From positions 868,001 to 932,000 of the forward strand of contig JADJNF010000001.1 in assembly GCA_016714445.1 (NCBI GenBank): DNA of 64,000 nucleotides. Reading direction: 5' to 3'. The stretch is from Saprospiraceae bacterium (GTDB lineage: Bacteria; Bacteroidota; Bacteroidia; Chitinophagales; Saprospiraceae). The notes under the pieces were generated by a model, which worked only from the letters and a program-made list of their open reading frames with translations, had not been told where the DNA came from and did no database searches. Position 1 is the stretch's first letter. Every line of letters starts with the position of its first letter. Of this stretch, positions 45,991-54,477 are shown piece by piece. The position numbers and the translations under genes are program-made.

Positions 45991-46085
45991 GATATCAAAT
46001 ATATGACGGATCAGGAGAGTACAAAATAGTCTATTGCTGGACCTATTTCTTCATATTCAAATTGGAAATTTGGCATTACTTAGAC
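45991..46085 (+). repeat. Cassette 5' flank, copy A (95 bp)
   Basis: About 83% identical by eye to 47396-47490. The shared core is GATCAGGAGAGTACAAAA, a TTCTTC block and ATTCAAATTGGAAA, ending at ACTTAGAC. It precedes the DUF1963 gene, as copy B precedes the PoNi gene. Confidence 0.85.
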
Positions 46086-46174
46086 GTAGGTGCATCCTAC
46101 CTAGCGAGGACACTTGAGAAATATGTAAGGTCTTTTTTATAAATATTCATATTATCAAATAAATATTGAGAAAA

Positions 46175-47074
46175 ATGAATCTGAAACAAATGTGGGGTTC
46201 AAGAAAAAATAATTTAGACCAAATAGTGTCTTTCATTCTTAATTCAGAAGCCATCAAAATTGAAAAATCCGATAAGGAAGAATTGATCAAAATGATTAAA
46301 CCAACTATTGGGATCAAAACCAAATCATGCAATGATAATAATGTAAAAGTTGGAAAATCTAAAATAGGTGGAAAACCCGATTTGCCAAAAGATTTTAATT
46401 GGCCTACATCTGACAACAAATCAATGTCATTTTGTGCACAATACAACTTATCTGAATTAACAAAATTAGACAAAGAAAATGTCTTGCCGGATAAAGGTTT
46501 CTTTTATATATTTATATCGTTGGCGTTGAAAGGAACAAAACAGGACTTCAGATTTATATACAGCGAATCAGAAAATGTTTGCATGACTGAATTCCCTGAA
46601 GATCTTGAAGAAAACGAATCGTTTAAAACAGCATTAATAGATTATTTTGAGTACTATACAATTCCAGATGATGAAAATTACAAACTGTTTCATTTTGATA
46701 AAAAATACCATGATTTCAACTTCCATTTTTATCAACCAGTGGAAGAGTTTATTATAGACGGTTTTTTCGAAAGTGCAAACAACTTGCATCAAATTCTTGG
46801 ACATGACAGGTCTATTCAATCCAGTGTAGTTTATGAATTTGCTTCCAAAGAATTGGAACTATATTTTATTGACAGTAGTGAGTACTCCAAAAGATGGAAC
46901 GAAATATTGGAATTATCAAAAACCTTTGAATTACTATTACAATTAGACTGCGATGATCCAAATACTGATTTGACAAAGTTTTGTGGGGATGGAACCTACT
47001 ATTTCGGAATAACAAACGCTGATTTAAAAAATAGCAAATTTAACGATATAAAAATGTCATATCAATCAACGTGA
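46175..47074 (+). CDS. DUF1963 (YwqG-like) protein
   Basis: About 299 residues from the ATG at 46175 (a TTG lies 9 bases before). Family marks: SKIGGKPDLPKDFNWP, MSFCAQYNLSEL, VLPDKGFFYIFISLALKG, LLLQLDCDD and GTYYFGITNADL. YwqG-type proteins have no proven function; in Bacillus the gene lies beside a polymorphic toxin locus. Here the neighbour 460 bases on is a PoNi-type immunity gene with matching flanks, so an immunity or toxin-related role is a reasonable inference. No signal peptide: cytoplasmic. Confidence 0.85.
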   Translation: MNLKQMWGSRKNNLDQIVSFILNSEAIKIEKSDKEELIKMIKPTIGIKTKSCNDNNVKVGKSKIGGKPDLPKDFNWPTSDNKSMSFCAQYNLSELTKLDKENVLPDKGFFYIFISLALKGTKQDFRFIYSESENVCMTEFPEDLEENESFKTALIDYFEYYTIPDDENYKLFHFDKKYHDFNFHFYQPVEEFIIDGFFESANNLHQILGHDRSIQSSVVYEFASKELELYFIDSSEYSKRWNEILELSKTFELLLQLDCDDPNTDLTKFCGDGTYYFGITNADLKNSKFNDIKMSYQST

Positions 47075-47193
47075 AACAATACCAATAGCATTCAATTGGT
47101 AACAACACCGATAATAGTTATTGCATAAAATGTGACGTGAGTTTATCCCCTTGCTGGTTTTCAAGTTTGCAACTTGCCCCTTTCATCCTCTGA

Positions 47194-47268
47194 TCTTCAC
47201 AATTGCTGATCGTTAATGTATTAAATTTGTAACAATCTGAAACTTACACCGTAAACTGACCATCTCCT
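47194..47268 (+). repeat. Cassette 3' flank, copy A
   Basis: Matches 48365-48441 at roughly three of four positions: CTTCACAATTGCT, GTTAAT, AACAATCT, AAACT(T), AAACTGACCATC. Each copy lies downstream of one of the two immunity-like genes. Confidence 0.75.
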
Positions 47269-47395
47269 CTTGTTGGCGCAAGTTTGCAACTTGTGCCCTG
47301 TCCGAGATGCACCTACATCGCTGTGTTGCTATTGCTGTGCCACGATTCTTGGATGTTTGTTTGATTATCCGTAACTTTGTTGGATATGAGAACCG

Positions 47396-47490
47396 GATAC
47401 CTAATATATGACAGATCAGGAGAGTACAAAAAAAATCTATACCTGGATTTAGTTCTTCGGATTCAAATTGGAAAATGGCATCACTTAGAC
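47396..47490 (+). repeat. Cassette 5' flank, copy B (95 bp)
   Basis: Direct repeat of 45991-46085, same orientation, 46 bases before the PoNi gene start. Confidence 0.85.
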
Positions 47491-47536
47491 TATGCTGCAG
47501 TCTGGCTAGATCCTATCACACTTTAATATATACGTA

Positions 47537-48295
47537 ATGAGAGATAGATATAAAGACGAACAATATTTTTCACGTTTTATTTCAGAGTCTGAAAATGGAT
47601 TAAATAACTTGAGTGCAAAATTGAAAAATGGTGAAGTACTACCAGAAAGGGTAAATTTTGTTAAAATTGGAATGCTACAGTATTTAAATAATATAATTTT
47701 GGCAAAATACTCTAAAGGAGAATCAATCGAAGAAATAAAGTCATATTTATTAGATGCTATTCATTTGACATTCGAAAGTTGGGATGGTTTTGGGTTGCTT
47801 TACCACATGGGTAAAACAAGATTAAATCAATATGGTTTATCTTCCTATGATAGTATGCTATGGATGTTGTCTTTAGGTTATTTATTAAATATAGATGATG
47901 TGGATTTTAAAAAGCTGGTAGCTGTAATTGATAGAGATCAAGTAAAAGATTTTTTATATGAATTTATTATACGGACCAAGCTAAAAGAAAGACAACCAAT
48001 CACAGAAGAAAGTTATGAAATATATTATTATGCACCAAAAGCTTATGAGCTCCTACGTACAGCAATTATTCAATATAACATGGCTGATGCAGAAAAATTA
48101 GTTGCTAAATTCGTTAGAAAGGATTGGTACAATAAACATAAATCAGCCGGTTGGTACAATAGTCATTTAAGTAATGGTGGATATTTTGGATATTGGAGTT
48201 TTGAAACCGCAGCTGTTGTAAAAATAATGGCTTTAGACGATAGTAGTTTTATTGACTGCCGATATTATCCAAAAGATTTAGTCCATAATAGTTAG
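47537..48295 (+). CDS. PoNi-type immunity protein (DUF1910/DUF1911)
   Basis: 252 residues. The N-terminus MRDRYKDEQYFSRFI and the C-terminal block WYNSHLSNGGYFGYWSFETA, AVVKIMALDDSS, YYPKDLVH are the hallmarks of the DUF1910-DUF1911 pair, the PoNi family that protects against PoNe DNase effectors delivered between cells. No toxin gene is present nearby, so this is an orphan immunity gene. No signal peptide. Its 5' and 3' noncoding flanks repeat those of the DUF1963 gene upstream. Confidence 0.88.
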   Translation: MRDRYKDEQYFSRFISESENGLNNLSAKLKNGEVLPERVNFVKIGMLQYLNNIILAKYSKGESIEEIKSYLLDAIHLTFESWDGFGLLYHMGKTRLNQYGLSSYDSMLWMLSLGYLLNIDDVDFKKLVAVIDRDQVKDFLYEFIIRTKLKERQPITEESYEIYYYAPKAYELLRTAIIQYNMADAEKLVAKFVRKDWYNKHKSAGWYNSHLSNGGYFGYWSFETAAVVKIMALDDSSFIDCRYYPKDLVHNS

Positions 48296-48364
48296 TCCAC
48301 CTGATGGGCGAAATTTATAACTTCGTACTAAAAAATTAAGAATTTTTAATTCAGTAATCCAGCA

Positions 48365-48441
48365 ATCTTCAAAATTGCTATTTGTTAATCTGTCAGAATT
48401 AAAACAATCTTAAACGTCCACCACAAACAGACCATCCTCTC
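48365..48441 (+). repeat. Cassette 3' flank, copy B
   Basis: Second copy of the 3' flank (CTTCAAAATTGCT, GTTAAT, AAACAATCT, AAACAGACCATC), running up to the uvrC stop codon. Confidence 0.75.
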
Positions 48442-48444
48442 CCC

Positions 48445-50244
48445 CTACTCCTCAAAAAAATCCAATACCTTTTTTGCATTGGCCTTTCCGATCAGCTGCT
48501 CGATTTCAGCAGGATCAGAAGCCCGCATTTTTGTGACTGAGCCAAATTTTATCAGCAGCTTCTCCGCAGTGACTTTGCCTATGCCGGGGATATTGGTCAG
48601 CTGTGTACCCAGGAAGTTTTTGGATCTTTGATCGCGGTGGAAAGAAATGGCAAAACGATGGGCTTCATTTCTCGCTTGCTGTATGAGTTTCAGCGATTCT
48701 GATTTTTTATTGATGTACAGTGGCAGTGAGTCTCCCGGAAAAAAGATCTCTTCCAGTTGTTTGGCAATGCCTATGACGGTTACCTTGTCCAGGATACCGA
48801 GTTTTTCGAGACTTTGTACCGCCGAACTCAATTGCCCTTTACCACCATCTATGATGATGAGTTGCGGAAGCGATTTTTCTTCATCCAGGAGTCGTTTGTA
48901 TCTGCGGTACACCACCTCTTCCATAGAGGCAAAATCATTGGGGCCTTCCACCGTTTTTACATTAAAGTGCCGGTAATCTTTATTGCTGGGTTTAGCATTT
49001 TTGAAGACCACACAGCTGGACACCGGATTTGTACCCTGTATATTGGAGTTGTCAAAACATTCGATATGCAATGGGACCACATCCATTCGAAGGTCCTTTT
49101 TAAGCGTTGTTAATATTCGTTCAGAAGATGACACTTTTTTCTGATGACTGATTTCATCTCGCTTCTTTTGCATTATGAAATAATCTATGTTCTTCTCTGC
49201 CAGTTCGAGCAATTTCTTTTTATCACCGCGCTGAGGCACCGTGATGATGATTTTGGTATCCGGAAGTTGTATGTCCATAGGCACGATCACTTCAGGTGCC
49301 ACACTTTCAAACCGCTCTCTGATGGTAGGTATCACAAATGATAGTAAATCAGCAGGGTCATCGTCCAGATTCATCAACATCTCGGCAATATCCGTATTGA
49401 TCAGCGCACCGTTGATGATTTTCAGATAATTGACATAGGCCATCTGATCATCCTTGGTGATGGCAAATACATCAATATCCTGTATGGTGGTGCTCACTAC
49501 CGTTGACGATGATTGATAATCTTCAAAAGCTATCAGTTTTTCCTTAAGTACCTGCGCCTGTTCAAATTCCAGATGTTCGGCATGTTTTTTCATGGTATCC
49601 GTGATATACCTCTTTACACCACCCAGGTTACCTTTCAGGATATTTTTTACCTGATCTATTTTGGCATCATACTCAGATTCTGATTCAAAACCTTCACATG
49701 GACCCAGGCAGTTTTTAATGTGATACTCCAGACATACTTTAAATCTTCCTTTGTTAATATTGTCAGTGGTAAGATTCAGAGAACACGTTCGCAACTGAAA
49801 CAGCTTTTTAATGATCTCCAGCAGAATATTGACCCGATATTTGGATGTATAAGGTCCGAAATAAAAAGAACCATCCCGTATCATCCTGCGCGTAAAAAAA
49901 ACCCTTGGGAAGGGCTCATTCTTAATACAAATGTAGGTATAAGACTTGCCATCCTTCAGCATCACATTGTATCGAGGCTGAAATTTTTTGATCAGGGAGT
50001 TTTCAAGCAGCAAAGCATCGTGCTCTGTTTCCACTACCGTATATTCTATTTTTGCAGAATTTCGGGTCAGAAGTACGGTTTTATATTGGGTATGTTTTTT
50101 GTCACCAAAATAGGAAGTCAGTCTGTTTTTCAGACTTTTGGCCTTCCCTACATATAGTATGGTGCCATCAACATCCAGAAAACGATAAACACCGGGTTCG
50201 TGGGGTATATTGTCCGAAATAGCTTTAAAATCTTCCGTCTTCAT
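48445..50244 (-). CDS. uvrC: Excinuclease ABC subunit C
   Basis: 599 residues, normal length. The order is: GIY-YIG nuclease domain for the 3' incision (GVYRFLDVDGTILYVGKAKS, residues ~17-40); Cys-containing linker; UvrB-interacting UVR helix (GFESESEYDAKIDQ to KEKLIAFEDY); RNase-H-like endonuclease for the 5' incision (IECFDNSNIQGTNPVSSCVV, LIIIDGGKGQL, HRFAISFHRDQ); C-terminal helix-hairpin-helix pair (IPGIGKVTAEKLLIKFGSV). It works with UvrA and UvrB in nucleotide excision repair. A -7 match TAAATTTG lies at 50263-50256. This GIY-YIG is the normal one for UvrC, unlike that in HsdR. Confidence 0.97.
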   Translation of the reverse strand: MKTEDFKAISDNIPHEPGVYRFLDVDGTILYVGKAKSLKNRLTSYFGDKKHTQYKTVLLTRNSAKIEYTVVETEHDALLLENSLIKKFQPRYNVMLKDGKSYTYICIKNEPFPRVFFTRRMIRDGSFYFGPYTSKYRVNILLEIIKKLFQLRTCSLNLTTDNINKGRFKVCLEYHIKNCLGPCEGFESESEYDAKIDQVKNILKGNLGGVKRYITDTMKKHAEHLEFEQAQVLKEKLIAFEDYQSSSTVVSTTIQDIDVFAITKDDQMAYVNYLKIINGALINTDIAEMLMNLDDDPADLLSFVIPTIRERFESVAPEVIVPMDIQLPDTKIIITVPQRGDKKKLLELAEKNIDYFIMQKKRDEISHQKKVSSSERILTTLKKDLRMDVVPLHIECFDNSNIQGTNPVSSCVVFKNAKPSNKDYRHFNVKTVEGPNDFASMEEVVYRRYKRLLDEEKSLPQLIIIDGGKGQLSSAVQSLEKLGILDKVTVIGIAKQLEEIFFPGDSLPLYINKKSESLKLIQQARNEAHRFAISFHRDQRSKNFLGTQLTNIPGIGKVTAEKLLIKFGSVTKMRASDPAEIEQLIGKANAKKVLDFFEE

Positions 50245-50309
50245 GAATCAGTCATCAAATTTACTTCTGGTCAGCGAATTAATTTCACCCAAAACTATTT
50301 CCCTTAAGA

Positions 50310-50705
50310 TTATTTTCTGATTTTGGCTTCCCTGATAATCTCCGCTTCAATGCCTTTGAGAATATAATAGGCTGTCTTCGGATTGGTAGCCAATGGAATA
50401 TTATGTACATCACACAACCGCATCAGCATCTGCACATCGGGTTCGTGTGGATGTTTATCCAATGGATCCCTGAAAAATATCACCACATCTATATGACCGG
50501 TAGCCAGCAATGCAGCAATCTGGGCATCACCGCCTTTTGGGCCTGAAAGCAGACATTCCACATCAAATCCTTCTTTTGCAATATGTCCTCCCGTTGTTCC
50601 GGTAGCATATATTTTTGTTTTCATCAAAAATGCCTTATTGGCTACCACAAATGAAACCATCTCAGGCTTTTTACCATCGTGTGCTATCAATCCTACATTT
50701 ATCAT
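50310..50705 (-). CDS. mgsA: Methylglyoxal synthase
   Basis: 131 residues with all motifs of the family: LIAHDGKKPEMVSFV at the N-terminus, phosphate-binding TGTTGGH, LSGPKGGDAQIAALLATGHI, the catalytic Asp in VVIFFRDPLDKHPHEPDV, and IPLATNPKTAYYIL. It converts dihydroxyacetone phosphate to methylglyoxal and phosphate, a bypass of lower glycolysis when phosphate is short. Alone on the minus strand, divergent from the S9 peptidase gene. Confidence 0.95.
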   Translation of the reverse strand: MINVGLIAHDGKKPEMVSFVVANKAFLMKTKIYATGTTGGHIAKEGFDVECLLSGPKGGDAQIAALLATGHIDVVIFFRDPLDKHPHEPDVQMLMRLCDVHNIPLATNPKTAYYILKGIEAEIIREAKIRK

Positions 50706-50808
50706 TTGTTTTAATTTTATTTTTTCTACTTTTACAAGTCAAAATCATATCGGAATGAAAACCGACCGCTTAATCTTTCGCAATATTAAAACAAATCACT
50801 GTTTCAAC

Positions 50809-53583
50809 ATGCAATTTACATCTAAAATTATTGTTTTCATTTTATCAGTCTTCTGTTTCAACCTACATCTTTCAGGTCAGGCACTCAAAAAAATGACTCC
50901 GGAGGTATACAGCCAATGGAACAAAATAAAAAATATAAAACTATCCGACTCAGCGGAAGTGATTATCTACACCCTTGAACGGGAAACCGGTGACAAGAGT
51001 TTATGTATCTACCAAAAAAGTGCCGATACCACCTATACTTTCCATCGCGTCAATAAGGCTGAAGCAGATGTTTCCGGCAGATATGTTATATTTACCAGAA
51101 GTTTGTCCTATGACAGTACCCGAACGCTGAAACGCAAAAAAACACCCAAAGATAAAATGCCGGTAGACAGTCTTTGCATATTTACACTGGCAGATCGAAG
51201 TCTTCAAACGATATCTTCTGTTTCAGATTTTTCCTTACCGTCAAAATATGCAGGATTTGTTGTGTACACAAAAAAAATGGAGACAATACAACCGGACTCC
51301 ACCAAAAATGAAAAAAAGAAAAAAGAAGTATGTGATGTCACAGCCATTATTATCAGAAAGTTAGTCTCCGGAAACGAAGATACCATCAGAAATGCAAAAG
51401 ATTACGTTCTGGCTGAAGATACTCCTCTTATGGCGTATTCCCAATGTTTGGGAGACAGTCTGGCCCGGTATAGTGTATATTCATTTGACTTGACCAATGA
51501 TTCCTTACAGCTTGTTTTGCCCGACATGCAGCAAATCACGCAATTGTCTCTGGAAAAAAAAGGAAGCCATTTGGCTTTTTTGGGTTTGAAAGAAAAATCT
51601 GCTGCTGTTCAGAAACCATATGATCTATACTTGAAATCAGCCCAAGACTCCCTTGCGGTAAACATCACAGCTACAGACAGTATATATAAACCAACACAAT
51701 GGGTAAACTCAGGCGACCGAAAGATCAGCTTTTCAGAATCAGGCAACCGCTTGTTTTTTGGCATTGCACCCATCAGACCGGTGAAGGACACCATGAGACT
51801 GGATGACGAAATTGTGAATGTGGAAATTTGGCACCATGACTCACCTCGATTGTACACACAGATGGAGACCACACTGGAAAATGATAAGAAAAAGAGTTAT
51901 ACCGTCATGTATGACATAAACAAAACCACATTTGATGTACTGGAAACGAAGGAGGCAGACAGAAGCATTCAGTCAGTCAAAGGAGATGGAAGATACTTCC
52001 TGCAGCTTAAAACTTTGCCTTATCAAAAAGCCGTGACCTGGAATGGCGGATTATTAAAAGACCTGATCCTTTTTGACACAGAAACCCGCACCTCCACACA
52101 AATTACCACTGCTGAATCAGGCAATCCGGTTTTTTCTCCCACGGGAAGATACATCTATTGGTTCAGCGGACCTGATTCTATCTGGAAAACATTTGACACA
52201 CAGAAATCGAACATCAGCATCCTGGGTTTGTGGTCTGTCACCAAATTTCATGATGAACAAAACGATGTACCTGATCATGCAGATCCATATGGCATAGCCG
52301 GATGGTTAAAAGATGATGACGCGGTGATTGTCTATGACAGATATGATCTATGGAAACTATATCCCGGAGATCCGTTTACCAATGAGGTGCTGACCAATGG
52401 CAGAGAAACAAAAACCGTTCACCGATGGCTTGATACGGATGAAGAAAACGATTTTATTGATCCTGGGCAAAAGATGATCCTACATCAGTTCAATGAAAAA
52501 TCAAGAGCAGAAGCCTATACCCTGTATGAAATCAAATCAGGAAAAAAAGACAGCCTGACGGGTGGAGATTACAGCTTAAATAAAAATATAATAAAAGCAA
52601 AAAAGTCAGGCCATTATATATTCAGTAAGCAGGATTTTAATACTTTTCCTGATCTTTTGCTGACAGACAGTACATTTACGACCATCAAAAAGATATCTGA
52701 AGCCAACCCTCAACAAGCAGAATATGCGTGGGGAAGTTGTAAACCATTTACGTGGACCAATTACAGCGGCAAACAAAACGATGGTATGTTGTTTTTCCCG
52801 CCGGACTTCAGTCCTTTCAATACATATCCGCTCATCGTCAATTTTTATGAGCGTTCTTCTGATGATTTGCACCGGCACAGGGCGCCAGAAGCACACCGGT
52901 CTACCATCAATTATACATATTATACCAATCAGGGTTACGTCGTATTTAATCCGGACATCAGATACACCAAGGGGCAACCCGGCGAAGACTGTTATATTGC
53001 CGTAAATTCAGGAGTGGATGCTTTGCTGAAAAAAGGATACATCGACAGCACCCGTATGGGATTGCAGGGACACAGTTGGGGTGGATATCAGATCGCTTAT
53101 CTGCTGACCAAGACCGGCAGATTCAAATGTGCTGAAGCCGGCGCACCTGTAGTAAATATGGTCAGTGCTTATGGTGGAGTAAGATGGGAATCAGGTATGA
53201 GCCGTATGTTTCAGTACGAAAAACAGCAATCCAGAATAGGACAGACCCTTTGGGAAAATCCCGCCCAATACCACTTCAACTCACCGATCTATCAGATGGA
53301 AAAGGTGACCACGCCGGTGCTCATCATGCACAATGACGAAGATGGTGCAGTACCCTGGGAACAAGGCATCGAATACTATATGGCACTGAGGAGACTTGGC
53401 AAACCAGCCTGGATGCTCAACTACAACGGCGAACCACACTGGCCGGTTAAATGGCAGAACAGACTCGATTTTAATATCAGAATGGAGCAGTATTTTAATC
53501 ATTTCCTGATGGATGGACCCATGCCGCTGTGGATGAGGGAAGGAAATACACCGTTGGAAAAAGGGATATTGGATAAGTATTGA
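50809..53583 (+). CDS. Secreted S9-family serine peptidase (prolyl oligopeptidase type)
   Basis: About 924 residues from the ATG at 50809, chosen because the signal peptide (IIVFILSVFCFNLHLSGQ) follows directly; upstream in-frame ATGs at 50638 and 50755 would extend it into the mgsA region. The N-terminal ~600 residues look like a beta-propeller. The catalytic alpha/beta-hydrolase domain has nucleophile Ser in GLQGHSWGGYQIAYL (~754), Asp in HNDEDGAVPW and His in GEPHWPVKW. Family members cleave short peptides at the N-terminus or after Pro; the exact specificity is not visible. Periplasmic or outside. Confidence 0.9.
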   Translation: MQFTSKIIVFILSVFCFNLHLSGQALKKMTPEVYSQWNKIKNIKLSDSAEVIIYTLERETGDKSLCIYQKSADTTYTFHRVNKAEADVSGRYVIFTRSLSYDSTRTLKRKKTPKDKMPVDSLCIFTLADRSLQTISSVSDFSLPSKYAGFVVYTKKMETIQPDSTKNEKKKKEVCDVTAIIIRKLVSGNEDTIRNAKDYVLAEDTPLMAYSQCLGDSLARYSVYSFDLTNDSLQLVLPDMQQITQLSLEKKGSHLAFLGLKEKSAAVQKPYDLYLKSAQDSLAVNITATDSIYKPTQWVNSGDRKISFSESGNRLFFGIAPIRPVKDTMRLDDEIVNVEIWHHDSPRLYTQMETTLENDKKKSYTVMYDINKTTFDVLETKEADRSIQSVKGDGRYFLQLKTLPYQKAVTWNGGLLKDLILFDTETRTSTQITTAESGNPVFSPTGRYIYWFSGPDSIWKTFDTQKSNISILGLWSVTKFHDEQNDVPDHADPYGIAGWLKDDDAVIVYDRYDLWKLYPGDPFTNEVLTNGRETKTVHRWLDTDEENDFIDPGQKMILHQFNEKSRAEAYTLYEIKSGKKDSLTGGDYSLNKNIIKAKKSGHYIFSKQDFNTFPDLLLTDSTFTTIKKISEANPQQAEYAWGSCKPFTWTNYSGKQNDGMLFFPPDFSPFNTYPLIVNFYERSSDDLHRHRAPEAHRSTINYTYYTNQGYVVFNPDIRYTKGQPGEDCYIAVNSGVDALLKKGYIDSTRMGLQGHSWGGYQIAYLLTKTGRFKCAEAGAPVVNMVSAYGGVRWESGMSRMFQYEKQQSRIGQTLWENPAQYHFNSPIYQMEKVTTPVLIMHNDEDGAVPWEQGIEYYMALRRLGKPAWMLNYNGEPHWPVKWQNRLDFNIRMEQYFNHFLMDGPMPLWMREGNTPLEKGILDKY

Positions 53584-53675
53584 GATTTACCTTGGGTGTA
53601 TCCCATTTTTTCAATCAATTGTTTTAAAATTTCATTTATCTCCCTTTAGGGCGTGGTAAAACAAGAGTAGTTTTT

Positions 53676-54215
53676 ATGAAAGTGCAATTTGGGGATACAC
53701 CCACTACCATTAGAGATATACTGAATAATGAACACTCCAGGGTAGCAACGGATAAAGTGCTGGGTTATATCCAGTCTTGTCCTGACAAAATCGGAGAGCT
53801 CATGGCTTGCTTTTTTGACGACCATCCCCGCATCTGTCAGCGGGCAGCCTGGCCGGTGGGAGATCTGGGTGAAAGGTATCCTGAATTGGTCATACCGTAT
53901 CTGCCGCAAATGATAGCCAACTTAAAAGCGCCTAAACATGATGCCGTCATCCGAAACACGGTACGAACCTGGCAATATATGTCTATTCCGGAAGACTATC
54001 TCGGGGAGATATTTGAATTGTGTTTTAACTATATTACTGATCCTAAAATACCTGTCGCCATCCAGGCATTCAGCATGACGGTTTGTGCAAATATCTGTAA
54101 AGCAGTTCCTGAACTGAAAGAAGAATTGATACTTGCCATAGAAGATCAACTGGAACATGGATCTGCAGGAATTAAGAGCAGAGGAACAAATGTCATAAAA
54201 CTCTTGAGCTCATGA
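53676..54215 (+). CDS. HEAT-repeat protein
   Basis: 179 residues, all helical, with HEAT-like repeats: MACFFDDHPRICQRAAWPVG, LGERYPELVIPYLPQMIANL, DAVIRNTVRTWQYMSIPEDY and IPVAIQAFSMTVCANICKAV. No signal peptide, so cytoplasmic. HEAT repeats serve as protein-binding scaffolds; no partner is visible. Located between the S9 and M43 peptidase genes, probably on its own transcript. Confidence 0.8.
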   Translation: MKVQFGDTPTTIRDILNNEHSRVATDKVLGYIQSCPDKIGELMACFFDDHPRICQRAAWPVGDLGERYPELVIPYLPQMIANLKAPKHDAVIRNTVRTWQYMSIPEDYLGEIFELCFNYITDPKIPVAIQAFSMTVCANICKAVPELKEELILAIEDQLEHGSAGIKSRGTNVIKLLSS

Positions 54216-54412
54216 ATAAAATTAAAATTAATACTAAAATTGAAATTGATGAGTTTTTTTTTTATGAAATTACAATAGTCGCTTTGCACTTGCCCGACTT
54301 GTGTATTGCGGGTATAAACCTGAAGGATTAAAATTCGCAAGTTGGTTCTAAACCATCCCAGATGTTCATTCTCAACCCAAACATATTCAATAATTTATCT
54401 AAATTTAAACGC

Positions 54413-54450
54413 AAAAAAAAAAGGGCAACATCATTGTTGACATTGCCCTT
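54413..54450 (-). terminator. Rho-independent terminator of the M43 peptidase gene
   Basis: On the minus strand AAGGGCAA (complement of 54443-54450) pairs with TTGCCCTT (complement of 54421-54428), followed by a run of T (complement of 54413-54420). Confidence 0.85.
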
Positions 54451-54477
54451 GAAACTATCATTTCTTCTAATAAGTGC

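Larger units (their letters stand above)
47075..47536. other. Noncoding spacer between immunity-like cassettes
   Basis: Contains the 3' flank repeat A (47194-47268, matching 48365-48441), two copies of a 15-bp palindrome-like CAAGTTTGCAACTTG (47162-47176 and about 47279-47293), a GATGCACCTAC segment like that in the A flank region, and the 5' flank repeat B (47396-47490). No gene seen. Confidence 0.75.

Noticed and set aside
48445..50244. GIY-YIG of UvrC as another mobile insertion
   Set aside because: The domain is at its normal N-terminal place and is part of every UvrC.
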